Assembly: GCA_963824645.1 (NCBI GenBank)
Contig: CAWGQC010000004.1
Location: 62,001-126,000, forward strand
DNA length: 64,000 nucleotides
Direction: 5' to 3'
Source: Bog-756 sp963824645
GTDB taxonomy: Bacteria; Actinomycetota; Acidimicrobiia; Acidimicrobiales; RAAP-2
The position numbers and the translations under genes were made by a program. The notes below the pieces were generated by a model. That model was not told the origin of the DNA. It made no database searches and was given only the letters and a program-made list of their open reading frames with translations. Below are positions 8,145-16,879 of this stretch, piece by piece (the stretch's first letter is position 1; the number at the start of each line of letters is the position of its first letter).

Positions 8145-8185
8145 GGTGGGTCAGTATCCCACCGTCACCTCGGGCCCGGAAAAGG

Positions 8186-9157
8186 TCAGGGGACCAGCAC
8201 CACTTTGCCGCTGACGGATCGCTCGATGAGTCCGGTCATCACCGAGGCGGCCGCCTCCAGGGGATGGGAGTCGGGACGGACCGGATGGAGGCGGCCCTCT
8301 TCGACCATGGCCATGAGTTGGCCGATGAGCTCCCGGTTGCCCAGGGGGTCCTTGAACGTCCAACCGCCCCAGTCCACGCCCACCGCCGTCCGGTTGTTGA
8401 GAAGGATCTGGTTGAGGGGAATGGAGGCGATGGGACCGGAGGCGAAGCCGATCACGCAGAACCGTCCCAGATGTCGGGTGGCCCGTAGGGCGGCCTCGCT
8501 GTGGCGACCACCCACCGGGTCGACGACCACGTCGACGCCGCCACCGGCTATCTCCCGGGCCCGGACCTTCAGGTCCTCCTCCTCGTAGGCGATGGTCGCC
8601 TCGGCCCCCAGTCCACGGGCCGCCTCCAGCTTCTCCGGAGTGGAGGCGGCGGCGATGACCCGTCCACCGAGGGCCCGGGCCACGTCGACCGCGGCCAGCC
8701 CGATCCCCCCTCCCGCTCCGAGGACCAACACCCATTCGCCGGCCACCAGCGTGGTGCGACGGGTCAGGGTGAACAGCATGGTGCAGTAGCTCTGGATGAG
8801 GGTGGCCGCCTGGCCGTAGTCGACGGCGGCCGGCATCGGCACCAGCGAGAGTGCCGGCACCGCCACCTGTTCGGCGAAGCCACCGAACCCGGTGAAGGCG
8901 ATCACCTTGTCACCCGGCTCGATCCCCGACACGCCGGCGCCCACGGCGGCCACATCGCCGGCGATCTCGCTGCCCGGGATGAAGGGGGTGGCCGGCTTGA
9001 TCTGGTACCGACCCTGACAGATGAGCCCGTCGACGAAGTTGACGCCGGCGGCCCGCACGTCCACCACCACCTGACCCTCGCCCGGCGACAGCGCCGGGCT
9101 GTCTTCGATGACCAGGGTTTCGAGGGGCCCCAGTTCACGACAGACGACGGCGCGCAC
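8186..9157 (-). CDS. NADPH:quinone oxidoreductase, zinc-free MDR superfamily
   Basis: A 323-residue medium-chain reductase. The GroES-like N-terminal part (MRAVVCRELGPLETLVIED, PGSEIAGDVAAVGAGV) lacks the zinc-binding cysteines of alcohol dehydrogenases. The Rossmann part has VLVLGAGGGIGLAAVDVARA and VDVVVDPVGG, typical of quinone oxidoreductase/crotonyl-CoA reductase-like members. Likely reduces quinones or enones with NADPH; exact substrate unknown. GTG start lies six bases after a TAGGGT box (complement of 9164-9169), so probably leaderless. Confidence 0.88.
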   Translation of the reverse strand: MRAVVCRELGPLETLVIEDSPALSPGEGQVVVDVRAAGVNFVDGLICQGRYQIKPATPFIPGSEIAGDVAAVGAGVSGIEPGDKVIAFTGFGGFAEQVAVPALSLVPMPAAVDYGQAATLIQSYCTMLFTLTRRTTLVAGEWVLVLGAGGGIGLAAVDVARALGGRVIAAASTPEKLEAARGLGAEATIAYEEEDLKVRAREIAGGGVDVVVDPVGGRHSEAALRATRHLGRFCVIGFASGPIASIPLNQILLNNRTAVGVDWGGWTFKDPLGNRELIGQLMAMVEEGRLHPVRPDSHPLEAAASVMTGLIERSVSGKVVLVP

Positions 9158-9163
9158 CCGATG

Positions 9164-9169
9164 ACCCTA
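9164..9169 (-). promoter_or_regulatory. -10 box TAGGGT of the quinone oxidoreductase gene
   Basis: Reads TAGGGT on the minus strand, six bases before the GTG start at 9157. There is no ribosome binding sequence in between, consistent with a leaderless message. Confidence 0.45.
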
Positions 9170-9234
9170 CCGGCTCGATCCGCGTCCCTCGCCGGCCGGA
9201 TGTCCGCGGGCCGGTTGGATATCCGCCGGCCGGG

Positions 9235-10380
9235 TCAGCGGCGTAGCGACCGCAGCTGACCCACCACGCCGGCGAAGGCCGCACAGAAGGCTCCGACGTC
9301 GGCGCCGGTGGTCGACCACCCCACCGACACCCGCAGCGATCTCTCGGCATCGGCGCCCATGGCCTCGAGAACCGGGGAGGGCTCGAGTGATTCCGACGAG
9401 CACGACGAGCCCGAGTGGACGGCGATCCCGGCCTGGTCCAGCCCGACCAGTACCGGTTCGGCTTCCACGCCTCCCACCGCCAGGCAGAAGAGGTGGGGCA
9501 CCCGGTCCACCGGGTCACCCAGCACGGTGACCCGGTCCACCGCCCCGGCCGCCTCGACCATGTCCTCCGTCCACCGTCGGGCGGTGCGCATCTCGTCTTG
9601 CAACCGGCCCGGGGCGGCCAGAGCCTCGGCCGCCGCTCCGAATCCGATGGCCGCCACCACGTTCTCCATGCCCGCCCGGCGGGCCCTCTCCTGGTCGCCC
9701 CCCACCACGAACGGCTCGAACCGCAACCCGCTGCGGATGATCAGGGCACCGATGCCGGCCGGTCCACCGAGCTTGTGGGCCGAGACCGACACCAGGTCGG
9801 CGCCGAGCCGGTCGAGGTCGACGGGCAGGTGCCCGGCGGCCATGACCGCATCGACATGGACAGGCAGGCCGGCGGCGCGGCAGTACTCGACGACCGCCGC
9901 CACCGGTTGGATGGTTCCGACCTCATGGTTGGCCCACTGGCAGTGGACCAGGGCCGGGGGCCGGCCGTGGTCGGCCTCCGAGCGGGCCACGGCATCGGCC
10001 ACCGCCTCGGTGGCGATCCGACCGTGGCCGTCCACCGCCACCGTGACCACGGGGCCGGCGCGGACCGATGCGTCACGGGCGGATGAATGCTCCACACCGG
10101 CGCAGGCCACCGGACCGGGGTCGGCCCGGGTCACCCCCCACACCGCGGTGTTGACGGCTTCGGTCCCTCCCGAGGTGAACACCACTTGACGGGGCCGCAC
10201 CCCCAACAGGTGGGCCACCCGGTCGCGGGCGTCCTCCAGGGCGGCCCGCACCATTCGGCCCTCGGTGTGGACCCGGCCGGGGTCGGCGGTCACGCCATGG
10301 GCCATCCACTCGTCGATGGCCGCCCGGGCTTCGGGGCGCACCGGTGTGGTGGAGGCGTGGTCGAGGTAGTGGCGGGCCAC
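9235..10380 (-). CDS. Cysteine desulfurase, NifS/IscS family
   Basis: PLP enzyme that takes sulfur from cysteine for Fe-S clusters or thio-modification. Seen: YLDHASTTP at the N-terminus, TSGGTEAVN, the PLP lysine in SVSAHKLGGPAG, and the persulfide cysteine in SGSSCSSES. An oddity: in the HVDAV-M-AAGHLPVDL block the residue usually Gln (which contacts the PLP ring in IscS) is Met. Length 381 fits the family. It follows the SufR-like regulator by 15 bases in the same direction, so the two probably form an operon, facing away from mrp. Confidence 0.9.
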   Translation of the reverse strand: MARHYLDHASTTPVRPEARAAIDEWMAHGVTADPGRVHTEGRMVRAALEDARDRVAHLLGVRPRQVVFTSGGTEAVNTAVWGVTRADPGPVACAGVEHSSARDASVRAGPVVTVAVDGHGRIATEAVADAVARSEADHGRPPALVHCQWANHEVGTIQPVAAVVEYCRAAGLPVHVDAVMAAGHLPVDLDRLGADLVSVSAHKLGGPAGIGALIIRSGLRFEPFVVGGDQERARRAGMENVVAAIGFGAAAEALAAPGRLQDEMRTARRWTEDMVEAAGAVDRVTVLGDPVDRVPHLFCLAVGGVEAEPVLVGLDQAGIAVHSGSSCSSESLEPSPVLEAMGADAERSLRVSVGWSTTGADVGAFCAAFAGVVGQLRSLRR

Positions 10381-10395
10381 CGCCCGGCTCGCCGT

Positions 10396-11187
10396 TCAGA
10401 CCACGGCGGCACAGGCGTCGTCGCCACGCGCCCGTGAAGAAGACAGCACCACCGGGACGGTGCCGTTGGCATCCTCGCCGCACAGGCCGGCCAGCAGCCC
10501 CTTGACCATGCCCCGGTCGACGGCGCACAGGACGGGGTACTGCGAGGCGGCATCGCCGAAGGGACAGTTGTCCGCCACCACCGCGGTGGTGGCGCCCTGG
10601 TCCTCGGCGTGGGCTGCGAATCCGTGGGCGGTCAGGGTGTCGGCGATGGCGTGCATGGCCGTGCGCAGTGACCGCTGGCTGTCCCCGGGTGACATCTGCC
10701 CGGCCAGGGTGCGGCCGTACTCCTCGCCCACCCGCTCGGCCATGCCCTCGGCGGCCACCGGTCCGAGCAGTTGAAGCGCTTCTTGGAGCAGGAGCACCAG
10801 CAGGTCGTCGCGGCGGGTGAGCAGATCGAGGGTGGGATCGTTACCGACGGCCCGGAAGCGCTTGGACGGTCGGCCCGCTCCGTTGCCGGCCGACCTCTCC
10901 ATGGTCACTTCGACGTAGCCGCCGGTGGCCAGGCGCTCGAGATGGTGGCGGGCCACATTGGGATGGAGGGAGAAACGGGCCGCCACTTCGGAGGCCGTGC
11001 TGCCGGGGTTGGCCCGTACGAAGAGGTAGATCTCCCGTCGGGTGGGATCACCGAAGGCGGCCGTGACGGCGGTTACCGCCGCAGAGAAGGTGCTGTCCGA
11101 TCCGGTCGGATCGCCGCTGTGCCTCCGGATATCGGCAAGGGAGGGCCCGTCCGCTGCGGGCAGAGCTCTGTCCGGGGCCGTCGGCAC
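10396..11187 (-). CDS. SufR-like ArsR/DeoR-type transcriptional regulator with a C-terminal cysteine cluster
   Basis: A winged-helix domain occupies about residues 33-110 (AFGDPTRREIYLFVR, SASEVAARFSLHPNVARHHL shortened to its recognition helix, RPSKRF). The C-terminal half carries Cys208, Cys221 and Cys236, spaced C-X12-C-X14-C, and Cys258. SufR repressors of cyanobacteria and Actinobacteria sense Fe-S clusters through C-terminal cysteines with similar spacing. Location fits: same operon as a cysteine desulfurase, divergent from the Fe-S carrier gene mrp. GTG start, with TAGACT seven bases upstream, suggests a leaderless message. The cluster-sensing role is inferred. Confidence 0.78.
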   Translation of the reverse strand: MPTAPDRALPAADGPSLADIRRHSGDPTGSDSTFSAAVTAVTAAFGDPTRREIYLFVRANPGSTASEVAARFSLHPNVARHHLERLATGGYVEVTMERSAGNGAGRPSKRFRAVGNDPTLDLLTRRDDLLVLLLQEALQLLGPVAAEGMAERVGEEYGRTLAGQMSPGDSQRSLRTAMHAIADTLTAHGFAAHAEDQGATTAVVADNCPFGDAASQYPVLCAVDRGMVKGLLAGLCGEDANGTVPVVLSSSRARGDDACAAVV

Positions 11188-11234
11188 GTCCCGTAGTCTA
11201 CCGGGGACGGCGAAATTCGCCGAGGAGAGGCCGC
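11188..11234. promoter_or_regulatory. Divergent control region between the SufR-like gene and mrp, with a perfect palindrome
   Basis: The 47-base gap holds CGGCGAA-A-TTCGCCG at 11208-11222, a perfect 7-1-7 palindrome and a good operator candidate for the regulator on its left. On the minus strand TAGACT (complement of 11195-11200) ends seven bases before the regulator GTG. Mrp has a GAGGAGAGG ribosome site that starts within the right edge of the palindrome, so a bound protein could block both genes. Confidence 0.6.
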
Positions 11235-12407
11235 ATGTCGATAGACGAGTCCCAGGTCACAGGCGCCGTGAGCGCGGTGGCCGACCCTGTGCTGCGCCTC
11301 CCACTGGGAGAACTGGGCATGGTCGGTTCCGTCCGGGTCAGGCGCAAGAAGGTGGCCGTGGAGCTGGCCCTGCCGGTGGCCCACTACCCCCAGATCGAGG
11401 AGCTGGTCCGCCGGGTGGGTGAGGCGGTGGCCCCGTGGGCCGGGGCCGACGACGTGGCCGTCACCCACGCCGTCATGGACGAGGAGTCGCGCGCCCGCCT
11501 GCGCATGCTGCTGCGCGGCGGTCCGGTGGACGGCGGGGCCACCGCCGACGGAGACCACGGTCACGACCACGGCCACGGCGGCCAGCTCGGACACGAAGAG
11601 GGCCGACCCAACCGGTTCATGGAACCCCGCTCGAAGACCCGCATCCTCGGGATCTCCTCCGGTAAGGGCGGCGTGGGCAAGTCATCGGTCACGGTCAATC
11701 TGGCTGTGACCCTGGCCCGCATGGGCTACGACGTCGGCATTCTCGATGCCGACGTCTACGGGTTCTCGGTCCCGGGGATGCTCGGGGTGCATGACGATCC
11801 GCTGATCATCGGGGACCTGGTGGTGCCGCCCTCGGCCAACCAGGTTCGCTGCCTGTCGATGGGTTACTTCGTCAGCGACGACACCCCGGTCATCTGGCGC
11901 GGTCCCATGCTGCACAAGGCCCTGGAGCAGTTCCTGGTGGACGCCTACTGGGGCGAGCCGGACTTCCTGCTCATCGACATGCCCCCGGGCACCGGGGACG
12001 TGACCCTTTCGCTGGGCCAGTACCTGACCCGTACCGAGGTCTACGTGGTCACCACTCCGCAACCGGCGGCCGAAAAGGTGGCCCAGCGGTCGGCCTACGC
12101 CGCTCGCAAGCTCAAGCTGTCGGTGCGGGGGGTCATCGAGAACATGAGCTGGTTCACCGGCGACGACGGCACGCGCTACGAGCTGTTCGGGGCGGGCGGA
12201 GGGAAACAGCTGGCCGGCGAACTGGGGGTGCCTCTGCTGGGCCAGGTGCCGCTGGTCCCGGCCCTGCGGGCCGGGGGCGACTCGGGCATTCCGGTGGTGG
12301 TGGCCGAACCCGATGGCGAAGCCGCCGGTATCTTTACCGCCCTGGCCACCGCCATCGCCGCCCTCGGTCCTGCTCGTGTCTACCGACGGGAGTTGACCGT
12401 CCGCTGA
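11235..12407 (+). CDS. mrp: Mrp/ApbC-family P-loop ATPase, Fe-S cluster carrier
   Basis: Residues 1-95 form a MIP18/DUF59 domain, and the deviant Walker A motif GKGGVGKSS lies near residue 145, followed by the MinD/Mrp-type DADVYGFSVPG and DMPPGTGDVTLS. ApbC-like members bind and transfer Fe-S clusters. Between the two domains is a His-rich linker (GDHGHDHGHGG, about residues 105-115). The usual C-terminal CxxC is not seen after ENMSWF, where the sequence reads TGDDGTRYELFGAGGG, as in other actinobacterial members. Faces the SufR-like and desulfurase genes, which supports a role in Fe-S assembly. Confidence 0.9.
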   Translation: MSIDESQVTGAVSAVADPVLRLPLGELGMVGSVRVRRKKVAVELALPVAHYPQIEELVRRVGEAVAPWAGADDVAVTHAVMDEESRARLRMLLRGGPVDGGATADGDHGHDHGHGGQLGHEEGRPNRFMEPRSKTRILGISSGKGGVGKSSVTVNLAVTLARMGYDVGILDADVYGFSVPGMLGVHDDPLIIGDLVVPPSANQVRCLSMGYFVSDDTPVIWRGPMLHKALEQFLVDAYWGEPDFLLIDMPPGTGDVTLSLGQYLTRTEVYVVTTPQPAAEKVAQRSAYAARKLKLSVRGVIENMSWFTGDDGTRYELFGAGGGKQLAGELGVPLLGQVPLVPALRAGGDSGIPVVVAEPDGEAAGIFTALATAIAALGPARVYRRELTVR

Positions 12408-12443
12408 GCCCGGTCGGCCCCGCCGCCCTCGACACCCGAAGGA

Positions 12444-13826
12444 TCAGCCCCAGTCGGTGCGGGTGGCGGGCATGCCGCTGGCTCCGTCGGAGTCGGGGAC
12501 GACACCCAGCACCTGATGGATGGCGAGGCCGCCGTCCTCGAAGCCGAGGGCCGAGGCGGCCATGTACAGACGCCAGATGTTGGCCCGGGGCGGGCCGACC
12601 AACGTCACCGCCCGATCCCACTGCGCCTCCAGGTTGGCCACCCAGTGGCGCAGTGTGCGGGCGTAGTGCTCCCGCAGTGATTCGACGTCACGCACCTCGA
12701 ACCCGGCGGCCTGCATGGCCCGCACCACCTCGGCCACGTCGACCAGTTCGCCGTCGGGGAACACGTAGCGTCCGACGAAGGACCGCCGTCCGAGGAACGA
12801 CCCTCCCGGCTTGGAGATGGCATGGTTCAACAGCCGTCCGGTGGGGATCAACAGCTGTCGCAGCTTGGTGAAGTACTCGGCCATGCGCGGGGAGCCGACG
12901 TGCTCGAACATGCCGATGGACGAGATGGCGTCGAACTGCTCGCCCCCCAGGTCCCGATAGTCCTGCAAACGGATCTCGATCCGATCGGAGAGCCCGGCCT
13001 CGGCCACCCGCCGCCGGCCGTCATCCGCTTGCTGGCGGCTGAGGGTGACCGCGGTGACGGTGGCCTGGTGATGGCGGGCGGCGTGGATGGCCATCGACCC
13101 CCATCCGCAGCCCACGTCGAGCAGGCGTGCTCCCGAGAGGCGATCGAGTCCGAGCTTGCGGCAAATGAGCTCGTACTTGGCTGCCTGAGCCTCTTCGAGG
13201 GTGGCCCGGTGGTCGACGAACCGGGCGCACGAGTAGGTCATGGACGGACCGAGGACCAGGCGGTAGAAGTCGTTTCCGACGTCGTAATGATGACTGATGA
13301 CGGCGGCATCGCGGGACTTGGAGTGGAGTCGGCCCACCGGTCGGCATTCCTCCGACGGAGGGGACGGCGGTAGGCCGAAGGCACCCAGCCGGCCGGCGGC
13401 GCCGAGGGCGCGGGGAAGTGACTGCAGGCCCACGGGGCGCAGGTCACGCCGCCACCCGTGGCGCAGAGCGGCCAACAGCTCGGTGAGGTCGCCGTCCACG
13501 GCCAGCTCTCCCGACACGAAGGCCCGGGCCACCCCGAGCTCGCCCGGGGCCCACAGGATGCGACGCAGGGCATTCACCGACAGCACCCGGAGGGTGCCGA
13601 CCGCGTCCGGGGGGCCGAGTGTGCTCCCGTCCCAGAATTCGAAGCGGACCGGTGACCGGCCCACCAGTATCCGGATCAGTGGGGCCAGGGCGGCGGCGGC
13701 GCTGCCTTCCGGTACCGAGCCGCCGGTGGCCTGTGTTGCCGGCTGTTCGGTGTCCCGGTCCGGTTCGAACGGCGCCTCCGCCGTTGACCCTTCGGGGGGA
13801 GCCCCCGACATGACTTTGGTGACCAT
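12444..13826 (-). CDS. cfa: Cyclopropane-fatty-acyl-phospholipid synthase-like methyltransferase
   Basis: SAM-dependent enzyme that adds a methylene bridge or methyl group to unsaturated acyl chains of membrane lipids. The SAM site is LLDVGCGWGSMAIHAA, preceded by the family block SHHYDVGNDFYRLVLGPSMTYSCARF (core SHHYDVGNDFY). The C-terminal part has SIGMFEHVG and the end of a CFA synthase. A low-complexity N-terminal extension of about 45 residues and an SCP2-like middle segment precede the catalytic domain. ATG at 13826 has a GAGGAGG ribosome site nine bases upstream, unlike the leaderless genes nearby. Confidence 0.9.
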   Translation of the reverse strand: MVTKVMSGAPPEGSTAEAPFEPDRDTEQPATQATGGSVPEGSAAAALAPLIRILVGRSPVRFEFWDGSTLGPPDAVGTLRVLSVNALRRILWAPGELGVARAFVSGELAVDGDLTELLAALRHGWRRDLRPVGLQSLPRALGAAGRLGAFGLPPSPPSEECRPVGRLHSKSRDAAVISHHYDVGNDFYRLVLGPSMTYSCARFVDHRATLEEAQAAKYELICRKLGLDRLSGARLLDVGCGWGSMAIHAARHHQATVTAVTLSRQQADDGRRRVAEAGLSDRIEIRLQDYRDLGGEQFDAISSIGMFEHVGSPRMAEYFTKLRQLLIPTGRLLNHAISKPGGSFLGRRSFVGRYVFPDGELVDVAEVVRAMQAAGFEVRDVESLREHYARTLRHWVANLEAQWDRAVTLVGPPRANIWRLYMAASALGFEDGGLAIHQVLGVVPDSDGASGMPATRTDWG

Positions 13827-13928
13827 CGGCGACCTCCTCGACCGGCCGGACCTGTCTGGCGCCCCGAGGCGATCCTATGGCGGGCCGCCGCCGGCCGACA
13901 CCGGCACTGCCGCACGGCGTTGCCGGGG

Positions 13929-15344
13929 CTACAGGCCTTCTTCCGCCCCGATCCGACCCGACCGGGCCGCCCGCACCAAGGCCTCGTAGTCGCGCTCGTT
14001 CTGGTCGGCGTAGGCCGCTGAAAAATCGGCCATGGCCTTGTCGAACACGGTGCCTTTACCCAGGTAGGAGGCGATGGCGATCCAGTCGCCGGACCGAGCG
14101 TGAGCCCGGGCCAGGGTGGCCCCGCACATCCGGGCGTAGGTGACGGCCCCTTCCACCGTGAGGGTGTCGACGTGGGCCGATCCCTTCCAATCGTGCAGTT
14201 GGCGGACGTAGTAATCGCGGGGCTGGCCGTCGATGTCCTTCACCCGCACCCAGCCGAGGAAGATGTCGCTGGCCGTCTGCATCAGTCGCTGGCCCACCAC
14301 CACCCGTTGTCCCTCGTTGGCGTAGGCACTGGTGCCGACGAAGCGCTCGAGCACCGACGGTTGGGCTTCCTTGGCCTGCAGGATCAGAGGGTCGCCGCTG
14401 TCGACACCGGTCATGAGGAAGATCCAGGCCCGGGTGCCCACGCTCCCGACCCCGACCACCTTCCGGGCCATGTGGACGTAGCGGAACTCCTCCAGCGGAT
14501 GGTGTTCCTCGGCCAGGGTGCGGCGGTACTTCTTTATGAGTTTGCGCATGGACTGCTCGGTACGGTGGTGGGCGTCCGGCGAGAGGACGAGATCCTCCAG
14601 GGGCACGATCAGAGGCGGGTCGGCCACGAAGCGGGGCTGGCCGTCGACCACTCTGGTCAGCTTCTTGAAAGCGCGGATGCTGTCGCGGGTTCGGGCCTTG
14701 GCCACATCGACGACGGCGTCGTGCTTCTGCTTCTTGTCCCGCCGCCGGTCGTCGTGCTCGGTGCGGATCCAATCGAGCATCTGGGCCATGTCCATGTGCG
14801 AGTACCAGACGTCCAGCGTGCTCCGGTGGGCGGCCTGGCGCATTCCCTGGCGGTAGGCGCGGGCGGCGGCCAGGACCACCCGTCGGCGATCGGGGGGCGA
14901 GAAGCCCCGATCGCGTCCGGCTATCTCGAAGCTGGCCGCCAGCCGCTTCAGGTCCCATTCCCAGGGTCCGGGAAGCGTCTCGTCGAAGTCGTTGATGTCG
15001 AAGACCAGACGGCGTTCGGGAGATCCGAACACACCGAAGTTGGACAGATGGGCATCGCCGCAGCACTGCACGGTGATGGCCGAGTCCGGGGTGGCGGACA
15101 GGTCAGCGGCCATGATCAGTGCCGCCCCCCGGAAGAATGTGAACGGAGAGACGAGCATCCGTCCGTAGCGGATGGGCACCAGTTCGGGGACCCGGGTGGC
15201 CGCCTGCGCTTGGAGCAGGGCGACCGGGTCGGGTCGTTGTGGCCCCTCGGCCCACGATCCATGGGACGATCGGGCGGCGCGACGACGGGCCTGGCGCCCC
15301 CGTTCCGCCCTCTTGGTCCGGCTGGGTCGGTGGGTCTTCCTCAC
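13929..15344 (-). CDS. DUF2252 family protein
   Basis: A 471-residue protein with the DUF2252 pattern: basic N-terminus, PIRYGRMLVSPFTFFRGAA, QCCGDAHLSNFGVF and DINDFDETLPGPWEWDLKRL (core), then HVDTLTVEGA-type end blocks. The GDAHLSNFG and DFDET motifs look like those of the aminoglycoside phosphotransferase/protein-kinase-like fold, so ATP-dependent phosphotransfer is possible but unproven. Common in Actinobacteria. Same orientation as the cyclopropane synthase, 102 bases apart, so not clearly one operon. Confidence 0.88.
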   Translation of the reverse strand: MRKTHRPSRTKRAERGRQARRRAARSSHGSWAEGPQRPDPVALLQAQAATRVPELVPIRYGRMLVSPFTFFRGAALIMAADLSATPDSAITVQCCGDAHLSNFGVFGSPERRLVFDINDFDETLPGPWEWDLKRLAASFEIAGRDRGFSPPDRRRVVLAAARAYRQGMRQAAHRSTLDVWYSHMDMAQMLDWIRTEHDDRRRDKKQKHDAVVDVAKARTRDSIRAFKKLTRVVDGQPRFVADPPLIVPLEDLVLSPDAHHRTEQSMRKLIKKYRRTLAEEHHPLEEFRYVHMARKVVGVGSVGTRAWIFLMTGVDSGDPLILQAKEAQPSVLERFVGTSAYANEGQRVVVGQRLMQTASDIFLGWVRVKDIDGQPRDYYVRQLHDWKGSAHVDTLTVEGAVTYARMCGATLARAHARSGDWIAIASYLGKGTVFDKAMADFSAAYADQNERDYEALVRAARSGRIGAEEGL

Positions 15345-15439
15345 GACCGCGGGGTGGTGGCGTCGATCCGGGGCGACGGGGCGTGCATCCCTGAGAACGC
15401 TAGTGCTGCCGCCGTCCCGGACATCGCCGGGTGCTCGTC

Positions 15440-16636
15440 TCAGGAGCGGCTGGTGATACCGATGCCGGCCGGCAGCTTGTCCGGATCCCAGCCCAGGAGG
15501 GCGACGGCCTGCCCGAAAGCGAAGCGGTCGGTCATGCCGGCCACGTAGGCCACCGCGGCCCTAATGGAGCGCGGCTCGCCACCCACCAACTCGGCGCTGG
15601 TGGCGGCGCTGTCGGTGGCCTGCGCAGCCCAGGCAGCATCGGGGATGAGATGGGGTCGATCCCCGAAGTGGTCGACCAGAGCCTGCAGGACGGCGACCAC
15701 CGCCCGGCCCTGGGCCACCGAGCTGGGGCGCAGGTACACGTTCTCGTAGTTGCTGGCCCGGAAGGCGGCCAGCGCTTCCGCTGTTTCATCGACCATACCG
15801 ATGCGTCCGGTGGCCAGGGTCGACCACACGATGGCATCGATGAAGGTGCCGAGCTGTTGGCTGCGCCGGTCGCCGCATCGCTGGCGTACGACGGTGGGGA
15901 GAGCGGCCGAGGTGACGATGCCACTCTTGACCGCGTCCTCGAAGTCGTGACAGACATAGGCGATACGGTCGGCCCAACTCACCACCTCCCCCTCGGGGGT
16001 GGCCGGTGCCGGACGCGACCATGAGTGGTTGCGGATGCCGTCGAGGGTCTCGGTGCAGAGGTTGAGCGGGGCGAGGGACACGTCCGCCCCCCAGGGGGCG
16101 TGGTCGAATCCTTCGTCGAGATAGGGCGAGAGGGCATCCTCGCTGGCGTGGCCCCCCGGGCCGTGCCCGCAGTCGTGTCCGAGGGCGATGGCTTCGGTCA
16201 GGGCCACATTGAGCCGACAGGCACGGGCGATGCCCGTGGCCACCTGGGCCACCTCGAGGGCATGGGTCAATCGGGTGCGCTGGTGGTCGTCGGGGAACAC
16301 GAAGACCTGGGTCTTTCCGGCCAGGCGGCGAAAGGCGGTGGCATGCAGGATACGGTCACGGTCACGTTCGAAACAGGTGCGCCACGAATCGGGCTCCTCG
16401 GGGCGGATCCGGTTTCCTGCCCCCCGGGCCCGGGTGGCATCCGGAGCCAACATGGCCGATTCGATGGCCTCCCGTTCGGTGCGGCCCAGATCGGCCACCG
16501 GCCCCCGAGAGCTGCAGCCGGCATGGCTGTCGGCGTGAGCGAAGGTGAATCCCTCTCCGCCGTGGCCGGCCATGGTCGCGGCCCACCGCCGGCTCCGTTC
16601 GTTGACGGGGGGGACCCCCGGACCGGTGCTGCTCAT
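15440..16636 (-). CDS. dgt: Deoxyguanosinetriphosphate triphosphohydrolase-like protein (dNTPase)
   Basis: HD-domain hydrolase that splits dNTPs into deoxynucleoside and triphosphate. Seen: DRDRILHATAFRRLAGKTQVF, RTRLTHALEVAQVA and the HD pair in LGHDCGHGPGGHASEDAL (its core), plus SWADRIAYVCHDFEDA with the distal Asp. The frame stays open far upstream, but the ATG at 16636 (MSSTGPGVP) gives 398 residues, close to family length, with GAAAGGACACCC upstream. A long Gly/Ala-rich N-terminus precedes the conserved part. May help balance nucleotide pools. Confidence 0.88.
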   Translation of the reverse strand: MSSTGPGVPPVNERSRRWAATMAGHGGEGFTFAHADSHAGCSSRGPVADLGRTEREAIESAMLAPDATRARGAGNRIRPEEPDSWRTCFERDRDRILHATAFRRLAGKTQVFVFPDDHQRTRLTHALEVAQVATGIARACRLNVALTEAIALGHDCGHGPGGHASEDALSPYLDEGFDHAPWGADVSLAPLNLCTETLDGIRNHSWSRPAPATPEGEVVSWADRIAYVCHDFEDAVKSGIVTSAALPTVVRQRCGDRRSQQLGTFIDAIVWSTLATGRIGMVDETAEALAAFRASNYENVYLRPSSVAQGRAVVAVLQALVDHFGDRPHLIPDAAWAAQATDSAATSAELVGGEPRSIRAAVAYVAGMTDRFAFGQAVALLGWDPDKLPAGIGITSRS

Positions 16637-16824
16637 GGGTCGGTGTCGGTCCTCGGTTGGGTGTCCTTTCTCACCCTGCCAGTGTGCCCCACGGCTGCGA
16701 CGCCCGAGGACGGTCATCCCACCCTGGTCCCAGGCCCCAGGCCTGACCGAGGGCGATGGCGTCAGCGAGGTCCACAGGGAGCAGGCCGGAGGACGGCTCG
16801 GCCGGTGGGAGGTCACGGACCTTG

Positions 16825-16830
16825 TATCGT
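16825..16830 (+). promoter_or_regulatory. Candidate -10 box TATCGT upstream of the DUF3107 gene
   Basis: TTGTATCGT fits the TANNNT pattern used elsewhere in the window. It would start a transcript about 43 bases before the GTG at 16880, where a GAGAGGAG ribosome site is present, so this message would be leadered. Confidence 0.35.
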
Positions 16831-16879
16831 CGGACGCGGTCGGCAATTGTGCCGGCACCGGCTGAGAGGAGCGTGCCCG

